64,000 nucleotides of DNA from Dasysyrphus tricinctus (GCA_963921185.1 OY992531.1:137593686-137657685); one strand, 5' to 3'; counted from the stretch's first letter, positions 13,963 through 25,609 are shown. The notes: generated by a model not told the origin, from the letters alone. Numbers and translations are program-made.

Positions 13963-14395
13963 ATATACAAAACGGTTCCCTGAACGCGATAACCGATTGA
14001 ACCGTTTTGTATATATATGATAGGTTTTGAGTGTGCAAAAATTTTGGTATATGGCTGAGTGTTGCCACCCTTCGGGAATTAAAAATATTCAAAATTTCGT
14101 TTATAACTCCTGAACGCGATAACCGATTGAAGCGTTTTATATATATATGATAGGTTTTGAGTGTGCAAAAATTTTGGTATATGGCAGAGTGTTGCCACCC
14201 TTCGGGAAGTAAAAATATTCAAAATTTCGTTTATAACTTCTGAACACGATAACCGATTCAACCGTTTTGTATACATATGATAGGTTTTGAGTGTGAAAAA
14301 ATTTTGGTATATGTTGCCACCCTTCGGGAATTAAAAATATTCAAAAATCGCTTATAACTTTTGAACTGGATAACCGATTGAAGCGTTTTATATAT
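13963..14395 (+). repeat. Satellite, about 3 forward monomers after a 16-bp reverse stub
   Basis: The start is identical to 7903-7919, including the flip to CCTGAACGCG. The monomers here are more diverged (TTGAACTGGATAACC, missing GTTGAGTG) than in the main arrays. The block ends in ATAT at the next CGTCG-ended insertion. Confidence 0.93.
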
Positions 14396-16360
14396 CGTCG
14401 CCCTTAAAGAAGACCGGCATAACTCAAAAAACTTGATTCTTCAGAAAACGAGTTTTAAGTTTTTGAGTCATACGATTTTTCATAATAATTATTTTTTTTA
14501 ATATTAAGATTTTTTTGAATTTTTTTAAATAAATTAGGCTAGCTACTTCTATATTTTGTTTATTTAAATTCAGCAAAAAAAAAATTTTAAAATTTACGAC
14601 AAAAAAAGATTTCCCAGACCCTCTCCGAATCATAATTCGGAGAGGGTCTGGGAAATCTTTCCGGAAAAAAATTATGTTATTCATATAACCTTTTATTTTT
14701 TATTTTGGAGTTAGTTCACCATATAATTAAAAAATAAAAAACGATTTGTTGGGAGAAACTTCATTTTAATGCATTTTTATAAAATATTTAGAAAAATTAT
14801 TTATAAAACAGTTATAAAAAAAATTAAATTTTTCTTTTGAGAACAAAGTCTTAGACTTAACAACGAGTTTATTATTTAAAAGTAAAATTAATTCACAGAT
14901 TTTTGTTCTTGCCTTAAGGCCTTAAAATTAAAGTGGCTTAGAAATTATTATCTAACCTTAAAGATTTAGGTACCTACATATTGTTTTATTCATAAGGCCT
15001 TTTCGTTACATTGTTGCAGTCTTATAATGAGATATATATTTATGTATGTTTTGTATTTATATTATTTAATTTAAGAACTTAAATGCAAATTAATTAATAT
15101 TAATTTTTTTAAACAACATTTTTTGTTATACTTGTGTAGTGTTTCAAAAACTGAATTATATTATAAAACATTATATTTTTTTATATAATAATTTCATATT
15201 ATTCGAAAGTAAAATTAAATAAATAAAATAAATAAAAAAATAGTTAAATACTTCACGTCATAACTAACAATTACAAGTTTTTATAAAAATCACTATAATA
15301 TTGTGGAATAAGGTTTTTTTCTAAGAGCATGAGTAAACCTTTCTTTTTTTTCAGAAATAGGCAGCTTAGCTTTATATAAAGGAACAAGATTTTCCGTGTC
15401 TTTTTTCACTTTTCTAGACGATTTTATCTCTATTTCAGAAAAAGTTTTTTCGGCAAATGATTAATGATGATAAATAACTTTCGGGTATGCTTTTTCGAAT
15501 CTTATAACTCGTATGTATGATTTTAACAGTGTTTTTCCCGAAATTTATTTCCGATTCTAAATTTTTGATATTTAAAAAATTACTGTAAGCCATTTCAGTT
15601 ACTTTATATGGCTGTCCAGATTTCTTTGCACTTCGAATAAGTGCATAGTAATGTTCTGGTTTGTAAATTGGCCCACCTCGAAGAGAACGACTAATGTGTC
15701 TTTCTATTACAGAGTGGACAGAGTCGCCTTCACTTTGAGTATGACCCTTGAGCAAAATTTTATGTGTTATGCTGTTTATAAATTCGAAATTAAAGACGGC
15801 GTATCGATACAATGCGAATATAAATAGGTTTTTGTTCTGTCCACAGCAGTTATCAGTGTAGAAAATTACATCAAGAGGCTTACCAATCCTTTTAGATATT
15901 TCTAAAGAAAAACGTCATAAGTGTTAAAAGTGTCACTGTAAAACTATGTTTTTTTAAATTTATCAGGAAAAGTGGCACATTTTTTTTTAAAACATAAAAT
16001 AAATTAAAAACTTGTACTTACTTTATCGAGAAAACTGGCACAACACAAATTAGTTCGTTTTTGCACTAAATTTACCGACAAATACTTGGCACAAAACGAA
16101 CTTATACCACTGTTTCACAAAATAAATAGGTCCGATGACCTCGAGCAACTGGCAGATACTAAATAATGTCAATGTTGATCATAAACAAACAAGGAAAAGG
16201 AACAATGTGACATTTGGAACAAAGTCCATCCAGCGGTATTCCGAAGAGCTACAGTTATGCCAGTTTGACAGAAAGATAGAGAATTTTTTTTTATTCGATT
16301 GGCATCATTAACTCAAAACTCGTGTTTTTTGAGTTATGCCGGTCTTCTTAAACAGCGACG
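14396..16360. mobile_element. CGTCG-ended TIR element with transposase fragment (family 2)
   Basis: The left end CGTCGCCCTTAAAGAAGACC matches the inverted right end CGTCGCTGTTTAAGAAGACC, and both continue GGCATAACTCAAAAAAC. Flanks are ATAT on the left and ATTT on the right, an imperfect 4-bp duplication in satellite TATATA. Variants of ACTGGCA or GCCGGT recur inside the right end (15,970-16,340). A 26-bp inverted repeat with core CAGACCCTCTCCGAATCATA lies at about 14,613-14,660. It carries the fragment of a DUF7869-like transposase described next. Confidence 0.82.
15435..15912 (-). pseudogene. DUF7869-like transposase, C-terminal catalytic fragment (type D)
   Basis: On the minus strand the frame reads DVIFYTDNCCGQNKN, then LLKGHTQSEGDSVHSVIERH, then KVTEMAYSNFLNIKNL. 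This aligns step for step with the 721-aa gene at 60,772 (FSDTCAGQN, LESGHSYMEVDSMHSAIEK, EAVEMKFDNFFNLKML). The middle Asp and the GH...D...H...IE segment are kept. The N-terminal half, with its Cys-rich region and first catalytic Asp, is missing: the frame cannot be followed beyond about 15,912. I infer a relic of the element's own transposase, now inactive. The family match is firm; the link to mobility is by analogy with DDE-type RNase H-fold transposases. Confidence 0.8.
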
Positions 16361-16670
16361 ATTTATATATGATAGGTTTTGAGTGTGCAAAATTTTTGGT
16401 ATATGGCTGAGTGTTGCCACCCTTCGGGAAGTAAAAATATTCAAAAATCGCTTATAACTCCTGAAGGCGATAACCGATTGTACCGTTTTGTATACATATG
16501 ATAGGTTTTGAGTGCGCAAAAATTTTGGTATATGGTTGATTGTTGCCACCCTTCGGGAAGTAAAAATATTCAAAAATCGCTTATAACTCCTGAACGCGAT
16601 AACCTATTGAACCGTTTTGCATACATATGATAGGTTTTGAGAGTGCACAAATTTTGGTATATACACTAGT
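16361..16670 (+). repeat. Satellite, about 2.4 forward monomers (right flank of family 2)
   Basis: Monomers continue from ATTTATATATGATAGG after the family 2 element and break off at about 16,668 in TGGTATATACACTAGTC, where a different repeat begins. This is the end of the main satellite domain. Confidence 0.93.
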
Positions 16671-16673
16671 CAA

Positions 16674-19138
16674 CAATATTAAAGGAACAAATTTTTTATC
16701 AATTTTTGTTAGCGTTTTTTGAAGAGCTCTATCTTTGTGACGAGTGATCGTATTGGTTGAAATAAAAAGCATTTTACAGCTTTATGTTTTTTGTTTCGAG
16801 ATTTGCTTGCAAACAAATTTTTTTGAAGTACCGTTATTGCGTTATTGCAAAAAATGAGACGAGACAACAAAATTATTTTGTTTTTATTTTTTTTGAAGGT
16901 CCTCATTTCTATGGATACATTTTTTTGAGTCAATTAAATGTCATGAGCAGATACCTTGTTTATTCAGCTTCAATCATTGAATAATTACATATAAAAGTTG
17001 ACACCGAACATTTCTCAGTTGACTATACGCCCCATCAATTCGGTGGTGGAAATAAGAAGCTCAAATTTCCTTTTCATCATTGAATTTCCAAACCCATTAG
17101 TGGATGCAAAATGTTTTATTAGATTTTTTTTAACATGGAGATTTGGAGGGATATTTGAGTCTGGCATAGAATGAAGACAACAACAATAACAACCACTTTG
17201 GTTCGGAATACCAGATAGTAAAACTTGTCTGGTATGCCAGGCAAGGTCAAAGCACTTTCGGTAGACATAATGTTTTTCCAAGTGTTGTTTTTTATTTTGC
17301 TTGTTTTTGTTTTTGTTCTCATTCAGTGAATGAAAATATGGTGCCTCATTGGAATCACATGTATTCTCACACAGATAAGAAAAATAGATGGTATTAGTAA
17401 GAAACTCTTAGGAAGGAAAAAGAAAGAATAGGCATGTGCTTTTATTTAAAAGCATATTTACGCAAAGCTTGCTCGCACAACTGATAAGAACGAAGTCCGT
17501 ACACTTTTAGATTAATTTATTACAATTACAATTTAAACGGTAGATCCGTTCGGCTTAAAATTTGATACAGAGCATTTTAATGTGATTTCCTATATCAAAA
17601 ATTCCGAATTTTTGTTAAGGTTAACATAGAGCCAGAAGCTGAGATAAATCAATTTAAATTATTTAATTTTTACGTGCGACTATATGTACATATGTAGGTA
17701 CTATAGGGCAAGTCTTGCATTCGTTAAAATAATCGAAATCGAGATTTTGTCAATCAATTATTGACAGTACCTCTCATAGAACACTTTGTTTTAGTTTCTC
17801 ATTATCGGTTGAACCAAATTTGATTATTTTTTAATACAGAAGACCTGAAAAGTTTTTTTTTTTTATTTTTTCAAAAAAACTTCAAAAACGTTTTTTTACG
17901 ATGCAGCCTTGAACCATAAGAGCAAGTTTGATCGATCCAGTCATGCATTTTTTTTAAAGTAGATCGTTCTATTAAACCTTTTCGCCCTATTAAGAAAAAA
18001 CTGTTATTTTAATGCTTATTTACAAGTTAACTAATTCCAGGATTAAGAATGTTTTGGACTCAACTGAAACAGTAAACAATATTGCCTGTACGGTGAGTTT
18101 TGGAAAATTCGTAATCCATGGATTAGTTAACTTGAAAATAAGACTGAAAATTAAATTTTTTTTATTAATAAGGCCACAGTTAACTATCAAAGAAACGAAA
18201 ATTTAAATGATTGATTTTGAAGCGGTTGGAAATCAAAATCAGTGGTTATTTTGATGCCAAAATAAAGGGCACTTCTTAATTATTATATCTGGCATAAGAA
18301 AAAATTTATTTTATTATTTCAGGAATTGAACTACCTTACCAATGATCATTGAAATGTTCAGTCTTTTTATGTGGAAGGTTGGGCCCACATTTTTTTTTTT
18401 TTTACTAGAAATACTAATTTAGTCTTGAGCTTATAATGATTTTGTAGAAATAATTTTTTTTACCGTTCACCGTTAGTTTAAAAAAAAGTACTAAAAACCG
18501 ACGTTTTGTGGTCTTTTCGTAAATCTTTTTTTTTTTTCGTTGCAAATATTGATTGCATGGCTTGCGTTGGTATGCAAATTTATAGACTTTTAAATCATCA
18601 ATATTCTTGTAAATTTTCAAATTGATTCATCAAACCGTTTTTCCTCACCAAAACTTCAAAATCTTACAAACCAGGTAAAGGAACAAATTGTGGTGTTCCT
18701 AAACAATGCGAAGTTTTCATAAAAATGACAAGAAAACCGCAAAAAAAATCAAGTTTTTTTGTTTGAAAAATTTTTAAATTATCTTTTTTCATTCAGTCAG
18801 ATAAACCATGTCAAAAAAAATCGTACGAAAACAACAAAAAAACTGAATTGAAGCTGAATAAACAAGGTATCTGATCATGACATTTAATTGACTCAAAAAA
18901 ATTTATCCATAAAAATGAGGACATTCAAAAAAAATAAAAACAAAATAATTTTGTTGTCTCGTCTCATTTTTTGCAATAACGCAATACGGTACTTCAAAAA
19001 AATTTGATTGCAAACAAATCTCGAAACAAAAAACATAAAGCTGTAAAATGCTTTTTATTTCAACTCAATACGACCACTCGTCACAAAGATACAGCTCTTC
19101 AAAAAACGCTAGCAAAAATTGAAAAAAAAATTTGTTCG
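16674..19138. mobile_element. Foldback-type element with about 300-bp inverted arms
   Basis: The left arm 16,674-16,985 and right arm 18,836-19,138 are inverted copies. Left GGAACAAATTTTTT, ACGAGTGATCGTATT, TGAGACGAGACAACAA and ATTAAATGTCATGA each reappear in inverted form on the right. The loop of about 1.85 kb holds a short Helentron-like copy and A/T-rich sequence with only short open frames on both strands. I see no gene in it. The outer boundaries and target duplication are not resolved. A Tc1/mariner relative is possible from the CACTAGTCAA-like left edge, but this is a guess. Confidence 0.6.
17672..17953. mobile_element. Helentron-like element, internally deleted copy (about 280 bp)
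   Basis: It keeps both ends of the family seen at 12,467: near the start GGTACTATAGGGCAAGTCTT, near the end GAACCATAAGAGCAAGTTTG and GATCCAGTCATGCATTTT. The GTCT microsatellite and most of the middle are gone. It is more diverged than the other two copies, so probably older. Confidence 0.55.
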
Positions 19139-19471
19139 ATAAGTTGCTTCCGTGGGTTTCTTTTTTGCTACAGTGGATTTTCGTTGAAAATTCATGTAAG
19201 TTGAACTGAACTTAAAACAAATTGCGTATGACAAAGCCCTCACTATGTCACTGATGAGTAAGCCGAGCGAAACGCCAATTTGTAGGACTAAAGGCCTTAG
19301 AAAGCTATTTTGAATCAATAATTCAACAAGTCCAATCCTTAATGCTAAGTCTTCTACTTGGATGATTTTTTCAGTAGGAGAGGAAGTTAGGGTATTGTGG
19401 TGTATATACTTGTATTTTTGATTTAACACAAGTTTTTTGGTATTTAAAAAACCATCATTGCAGAAGCACAA
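19109..19471 (-). other. Conserved block with a 120-aa open frame, copy 1 (unrecognised)
   Basis: The block matches 31,065-31,463 and 52,408-52,806 closely (shared peptide NSFLRPLVLQIGVSLGL). Every copy lies beside GGTTGGGTAATGTGGTATAC. The open frame survives in all copies, but two of the three are arms of one palindrome and so are not independent. I recognise no domain. It may be part of a non-autonomous element rather than a gene. Confidence 0.35.
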
Positions 19472-19538
19472 AAGTCAGTTGACGCAAGTATAAACTTTAA
19501 GGTTGGGTAATGTGGTATACTATATCCCATTAGGAATA

Positions 19539-21367
19539 TAGTGCAGGCTTTTTACACATTTATAAAAAAAATTGTTAAAAGCAGTTTAACGAATGAATAT
19601 GGTGAAGGGGGCTATAAGGAATGTAAAAAAAATCTATTTCTCAGAGGCGGAGTTGGAGGGGGGATTTGGGAGGTGAACAAGAGGGGGGAAATTGTATTAT
19701 TGCGTTTTCTGACTAAAGTTGACCCCGAAATGAAAAGTGTTCCATAGAAATGTTGTAGATCCGGCAAAAATATACAACTTTCATATAAATCACTTTTTAA
19801 CGTAACCTCAACATTTCCGAGATACTGGCGAAAAACCGTATTTTTTCTGGGTTTTGTTTTTTATTTTTCATTTTTCCAAAAATAGTTCAATTTAAATGAA
19901 ACTTTGTGAATATGTATCTTGTTACGTCCTTAATTAGGACAATTTTTTTCAAGTATAACCATTGATCAGTTTTTGAGATATTCAATTTTGTTTGGAAAAA
20001 AATACTTTTTTTCAAATGAAAAATGTACTTCTGAAAATCATCGTACCGAGTTCATTGAAGGATCATTAGTTTTGTTTTTAAATTTACTTTTATATGAAAT
20101 AATGAAAACATATAGTAACCACGTACAAAAATGCGAAAAAAGCAAACAAATTATTTTGCATCAAGTAATTTTTAAATAATGGTTGATAAATTGTTAAAAA
20201 TTTTTGGAAAATGCAATAACTAATTTTGAATTGAATTCTACGGAAAAAATACAGAAAACAGTTTTTTACTATTTGACCTGATCTGACCTGAGACAAAAGT
20301 TTTGCCAATGCCGAAACGATATTGCTAGAAATATTCATTTCAATACAAACAGTTTTAAATGAAAAACAAAAAATAGTACAGGAGCCGACACCAAATTTTG
20401 GGACCACTCCCAGACCACTCCCAGATGTATAACAAGAATCTGAGTATGAAGTATTAAAGGTACATGTATTCTGATATCAAATACCAAAGTTTGGCAGGTT
20501 TTTTCTCAGCCTTTGGTGGGGATGGAGGTTCAAAACCAGCTTGGTTTCCTATTTAAATTTTATGGTCAATAACTCTTCAATGCACTTTAAAAAAAATAAG
20601 AAATTATGATGTGTCATTTTCCCCTAGCCTGTAGACTTTTACCTTGATGATCCAATCAATAGGACCCATGATATTAGCTTTTCAAGCAAACCTTATGGGC
20701 TTTTTTTGGAAACTTTATTTTGTTGATTTTTGTTTTGTTGGAAATATTTGAAAAAAGGGGTGATAAGGTTCGCATAAAATGGTTATATCTTGAGTTTCAT
20801 ATATCAGACTGTCATAATTGATTATTTTATATAAAAGTTAATCTAAAAACAAAACTAATGATCCTTCAATGAACTCGGTACGATGATTTTCTGAAGTACA
20901 TTTTTCATTTGAAAAAAAGTATTTTTTTCCAAACAAAACTGAATATCTCAAAAACTGATCAATGGTTATACTTGAAAAAAATTGTCCTAATTAAGGACAC
21001 AACAAGATATATTTTCACAAAGTTTCATTTAAATTGAACTATTTTTGGAAAAATGAAAAATAAAAACAAAACCCAGACAAAAATACGGTTTTTCGCCGAT
21101 ATCTCGGAAATTTTGAGTGATGAAAAAGTGATTTTATGAAAGTTATAGATTTTTGCCGGATCTAAAACATTTCTATTGAACACTTTTCATTTCGGGATCA
21201 AGTTTAGTCAGAAAACGCAATAAAACCAAATCCCTCCTCCAACTCCGCCTCTGGGAAATAGATTTTTTTTACATTCCTTATAGCCTCCTTCACCATATTC
21301 AATCGTTAAACTGCTGTTAACAATTTTTCTTTTTTTCGATTAAAAATATGTTAATAAGCCTGCACTA
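19539..21367. mobile_element. Foldback transposon with about 500-bp inverted arms, 3-bp target duplication
   Basis: The ends TAGTGCAGGCTT (left) and AAGCCTGCACTA (right) are inverted. Long inverted arms follow, 19,570-20,065 and 20,855-21,345, with matching landmarks: GGCGGAGTTGGAGG versus CCTCCAACTCCGCC, ATCATCGTACCGAGTTCATT versus its inverse, and the TTTTTGAGATATTCA block. ATA flanks both sides (19,536-19,538; 21,368-21,370). The paralogous sites near 31,060 and 52,815 read GGAATAGTATTCC without the element, so the insertion is confirmed by two empty sites. The loop holds no gene I can support. The superfamily is undetermined. Confidence 0.85.
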
Positions 21368-21769
21368 ATAGTATTCCATTAGCCGAAACTATATTTTTAC
21401 TAAAAATAAAATAAAATTTAAAATAAATACTTCAAACCAAAACGAATTAAGTAACGGTAATGATTGATATATTTTTCGATGGATTGAGAAATTGGTTTGG
21501 ATCACAATTTTTTAAAGCGCACACACTTTTTGTTTCACCAACAAAAAACGGGAGCGTAACGGAAGCCCGTATTTCAAAATCCCGTTTCTCAAAATCCCGA
21601 ACAAAAAATGTTTAAAATCCCGTTTCTAAAATACTGTTTTTTTGAAATCCCGCTTTTAATAATCCCGCTTAAATAAAATCCCGTCTCTGTAAAGCCCGCT
21701 TCTTAAAATCCCGTTTAATCCCGCTTAGCCCGTTTCGTAATTAGATACATATGTATAACTCACTAGGTA

Positions 21770-22260
21770 TTGTACTCCTATATGATTATGATTAAGAGTT
21801 TGGCGTTTGTACCACCCGAAGAGGTCTCTTCCTATTTTAACGCATTGCAAGATTACTTGAATGATGACGAAGATGCATTAACATTTGCTGAGGGGTTCAA
21901 AATAAGCTATATTCGTAATGGGAGTAGAGTTATTCAATACTCTCCTGACTTTTGGTCTGTTTCAGACAGTGCAATACAACAGTTTCCACGAACTCAAAAT
22001 AATGCTGAAGCATGGCATCGAAGATTGAAGGTATAAGTTGGACGCAAAAGTGTAGGTTTATATAAACTCATTGAAGATTTAAAATGAGAAAATATTGTTG
22101 TTCAATCAGATAGAGAAAAAATAAAAAATGGAGAAGACAATTTGTCAAAAAACTAATATTTTAAAATCAAGAGCAATATCAAAAATTATGAAAAATAGAA
22201 AAGCAATAAGTAAAACGGATTTCAAGCGCCGTATAGCGTTCACAATATCAAACTTTAGTG
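21770..22260 (+). pseudogene. MULE transposase, C-terminal remnant
   Basis: The plus-strand frame reads MIKSLAFVPPEEV, then YSPDFWSVSDSAIQQFPRTQ and NNAEAWHRRLKV. Known Mutator-like transposases carry LAFVPPEDV, then P-x-x-W, then PRTNN-x-x-E-x-WHRR near the C-terminus, so the match is good. The same frame continues past TAA (VGRKSVGLYKLIEDLK) and a TGA, so at least two nonsense codons are present. After about 22,155 an alternative frame runs to TAA near 22,279. The N-terminal and central DDE part is absent, the subterminal repeats starting directly upstream. Not functional. Confidence 0.78.
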
Positions 22261-22488
22261 TAGTCTCTTCTTATTTGTAAAATATTTATGTTCTTTTTTG
22301 AAATCACTTTTTTGTTATGTTTTATGTTCTTTATTTGTTGCTTTGTTGTTTTCGTTAATCAATAAAAATTGTTGATCAAATATTTGTTTGCTTTGTTTCT
22401 CTTTTCTTAAGACTTGACGCCCATGAACTTTACACTTTATGTCACCCCACCATCCAGAGCATTTGGCTGCAGTATATATTTAGATCCA

Positions 22489-22567
22489 CTTTTCGAATCA
22501 ACACAAGGTGTTTTATTTTAAAAATCGCGCGATTTTAAAATAAAACACCTTGTGTTGATTCGAAAAG
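22489..22567. repeat. 79-bp near-perfect palindrome
   Basis: CTTTTCGAATCAACACAAGG is mirrored by its inverse complement, with centre ATCGCGCGAT. It sits at the inner edge of the right-hand subterminal repeat block of the MULE-like element. It could form a cruciform or hairpin with arms of about 38 bp. Confidence 0.95.
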
Positions 22568-22745
22568 CGGGATTATAAAAACGGGAATTTAAAAAACGGT
22601 ATTTTGAAAATCGGGATTTTAAAAGCAGGATTTTTAAAAAAGCGGGATTTTAAAAAACGATCTAAAGAAAAACGGGATTTTAAAGGCGGGATTTTAAAAA
22701 ACAGGATTCTCAAAAACGGGCTCCCGTACCCAACCCACAAAAAAC

Positions 22746-23349
22746 TCAGCTGCACACATCTACGGATCTCAGCAATTTGGGCGAATTTTGTGTGCCTTAG
22801 ACAGTCATCGAGAACAAAAGAATTTGTTTCTGTTTAGAAAATATCGATGAACCCATGCAAGAACATACTAAGTCCATATATGCTATTTTTCAGGAGAGAT
22901 TTCAAAGTTTTGTTAGTATATTTTGAGTATAACTTTTTTCTTACTTAATCGATTTGTGAGCTGAATACATCAATCATTTTATTATTTGTATCCTAGTTTT
23001 TGGAATCTGTGTTGATGCGTCTTCTAGGTTAAATTGGAGTTGGTATAGTTATTTGTGTTAAGCTCTTTATTTAAATAATTCTGTCATGTTAGTATTAAAC
23101 TGCACGGAAAGAATATACTTGAAATCTATTTTAGGTTGACTTAGTATGAAAGTGGTTGCAGCATATTAAGAACACAGGGCCCTAAGTGTTACTTAGAATT
23201 GTTTACCTTGAACCTTTTGCATATTCAATGTATAATTTATGAATATGCAAATAATAAAAACAACTATTAAAGATCAACTTTTTATTTATCTAAAAAAAAG
23301 AAAAAAAAATAACAAGTTCACATTGTTTCCATAATATGATTATGTTGAT
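22746..23349. other. Intergenic stretch shared with the other arm, no gene seen
   Basis: It holds CTCAGCTGCACACATCTACG (also at about 30,850, 52,990 and 60,140), then A/T-rich sequence mirrored at 59,555-60,167 and partly at 46,827-47,398. A short part (22,790-22,890) also recurs at 40,770-40,870. No supported coding frame or RNA gene. Confidence 0.6.
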
Positions 23350-25095
23350 TTAGTCATCATTTTCGTTATCTGATGCAGCTGGAACAGAAGATGCTGTTAT
23401 TAATGTCCTGTAGAATTCCTGATAAGTTAAAGGAATAAGATTTTGTTCGCAAAGCCAAATTAGGTCCAAATATTATTCAGTGGAAACGGCACTAGGTTCT
23501 TGTAAACTGGTTCAAACTCTTCCTACGGAAATTTTTTCGATTGGTACTTGTTTTTTTTTTAGTTTTTGCAGCGTTTAATTCTATTATTTTGAATTCATCC
23601 TCAAAAAAGTATTTGTATTTAATTTCATAATGTTTTCAGCATTGAAATATACTTCACGAGTTTTGCTTACTGTCAGTTTTTGTTTTCGGTATTTTTTATC
23701 CAGTTGAGAGAATTTGAGAAAATTTTAAAATCTTTGAAATCATCTTGTATCATTTCTGAACTTTGTAACGCGGTTCTTTTGTCTTTGCATTCATTATAAT
23801 TGAATACCATTGGATTGGTGTGTAGATTATTTTATTTTTCTGACTTTTTATCACCCTCGTTTTGGGTATGGCCTTTCTCTAAAAATCTATGAATGATGTT
23901 TATATTAAAGTTTTTGGATGCCCATGCAAAAAACCCGAACAAAACCTTGTTCTTATTTTATCCACCACAATTGTCGGACCAAAAATGGAAGTTAAGTACA
24001 CCTCTTGCAACGTATTCTTCAATAAATTTGAGAAGACAGTTTGAAACCTCTATACACCCCTTTCTTGCAATGGTTTCATCCCAAACATAGCAATTGGTTT
24101 CATGAGAGGCAAGTTCATAAACCGTGAAATTATAAACGTAGTTTTCTTTTATAATAAAAGCAGCTTGAATTGGTAGTAGGAGTGGAAAGGAACAGTGGCT
24201 GATGAAGCTTGTGCAGCTATTTTATCTACATCTTTTAACTCTCGAGCATTTTTTTTGTTGAATAAATGTCGATCATTTTCATTTTCTTCGGGAGTAATGT
24301 TTTCGAATTTCATACAGAAATCGCACTGGTCTTTTTTTGGAACATAAAAGCTTAAATTAAATTAAAAATTGAAGATGTCACGTTACTGCCTCAATGTTAC
24401 CTTATACATTAAATCATAATCTCTAGATTCAAACCATTCTTCGTAGAGACGAAACATTTGTCCAACTGACTTAATTTCATTACTTAAGTATTTTTTTTTT
24501 GAGTTTTCTCTTAACTCATTTACTGGCCTTAAATGCTGCCCTCTTTTATCTGAACTTATGGTTGTTCCATTGCTCATTGCAATCTTTTCAAAAACGGTAC
24601 GGATCGTTTGTGCGGAGATTGCAAACGTATTAAGGAACATTTTTTGGCAAACATGGACTTTGTGTTCACTATTATCTTGAATGAAAACTATATTATACTT
24701 TCTAGTGCATGTCCTTTTTGAAGTTACACCAACAAGAACTTGTTTTTTATCATTATTTTCAACAAGCCTGGCCAAGAAGTCCCACTGCCTTGTTCTGCAT
24801 CCAAGTTCATAAAAGCTTTTAAAAAGATCATACCTGGCACCATCTGAAATTTTGCTTTCACACTTCATCCTGCATGTTTCTCTACATCCTCTTAGCATAC
24901 GTTTTTCTTCTTTTGAAACACCTTTTTTTGATAAGTAAAAGATTGTCCTGAATTTTTTAAACGCTTAGCTTGATTCCGTTTCCAAAGTTTTCGATATTTT
25001 CTTGGACAGCTGTATATTTTTGCACTGTCACACTCAAAACAAAGATTATCTAAAAATGTGCCACTACCAAACTTAAGGCCGAAAAAACTCGACAC
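23350..25095 (-). pseudogene. DUF7869-like transposase pseudogene, type B, copy B1
   Basis: On the minus strand: an N-terminal stretch ending KYRKLWKRNQAKRLKN; a frameshift at an A-run near 24,920; CRMKCESKISDGARYD; VHVCQKMFLNTFAI; DKRGQHLRPVNEL; KKYLSNEIKSVGQM; PKKDQCDFC (about 24,340); then, through further frame changes, a GGQNK catalytic segment near 23,940 and GHTQNEGD near 23,860. The C-terminal end with YLDLIWLCEQNLIPLTYQEF lies near 23,430. Order and spacing match the intact 721-aa gene, so this is the same protein family. Several frameshifts and stops make it inactive. Copies at 45,300 and 57,850 share the first frameshift, so they descend from one broken ancestor. Confidence 0.8.
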
Positions 25096-25189
25096 TCTGT
25101 GACAATGTCAGACTGTTGGCACTGCTATTAGTTTTGAATTCTATATAGCTTATATTGTTATTTATTTTTTTGATATATTTTTCATTTTC

Positions 25190-25330
25190 ATATTTTCGAG
25201 ATTTTTGTCATTCGAGATAACGTCATGATCCCAGTAAGAACACATCATACGTCATAAAATACGTGATCTTATTCAAATGGCTTTTCGTTTATACAAAATT
25301 CAATATACGTTGTCGGTGTCTGTTTTTTTC
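25190..25330. other. Terminal-like segment of the type B element (TCGAGAT motif end)
   Basis: TTTTCGAGATTTTTGTCATT and CGAGATAACGTCATGATCCC lie just upstream of the type B gene. The same end occurs at 32,370, 45,140, 51,480 and 57,690, and as an isolated block ending CGTCATGATCCC at 38,010. I infer this is the TIR and subterminal motif of the type B transposon. The opposite end was not located. Confidence 0.45.
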
Positions 25331-25609
25331 GATAAGTTACTTTCGATAGGCTTACGTGCGTACTCATCGTTCAGATTGTGCGACTAGCCTTAGAGATTTT
25401 CTGCTTACTTTTTAAATGAACTTAGGGCATAGAAATAGAAGAGTTTGCCAATATTCAAGATATAAGAAACATTATAGACTGTGATGGAGCACATGGTCTA
25501 GTTTAATACTTTTAAATTCTAATTTTTAATAAGATGTAGTTTCTCACGGGCTTTCTATCCTATTAGTCATTATATAAATCTGCTTTGCCAAGAAAACTCT
25601 GAACCATTT

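Larger units (their letters stand above)
21550..22736. mobile_element. MULE-like element, deletion derivative (left arm copy)
   Basis: The left end is GGGAGCGTAACGGAAGCCCG; the inverted right end is GGGTTGGGTACGGGAGCCCG. An exact 9-bp direct repeat ACAAAAAAC flanks it (21,541-21,549; 22,737-22,745). The related site at about 30,880 reads ACAAAGAAC without the element. Just inside both ends are blocks of AAAATCCCG-type repeats (21,570-21,740 and 22,562-22,720) in opposite orientation. Between them lie a MULE transposase remnant and a 79-bp palindrome. The mirrored copy at 60,177 carries about 2.9 kb more, including an intact gene. The left copy keeps a trace (GTTTTTTGAC on the minus strand) of that extra sequence, so I infer internal deletion here. 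Confidence 0.85.

Noticed and set aside
1..16670. CRISPR-like array of regularly spaced repeats
   Set aside because: The whole 129-bp unit is repeated with no unique spacers, and the sequence is eukaryotic in character.
17015..17322. Minus-strand frames of 88 and 67 codons, one with a Cys-rich CYCCC run
   Set aside because: No homology that I recognise, no second copy, and two overlapping frames of similar length; insufficient support for a gene.
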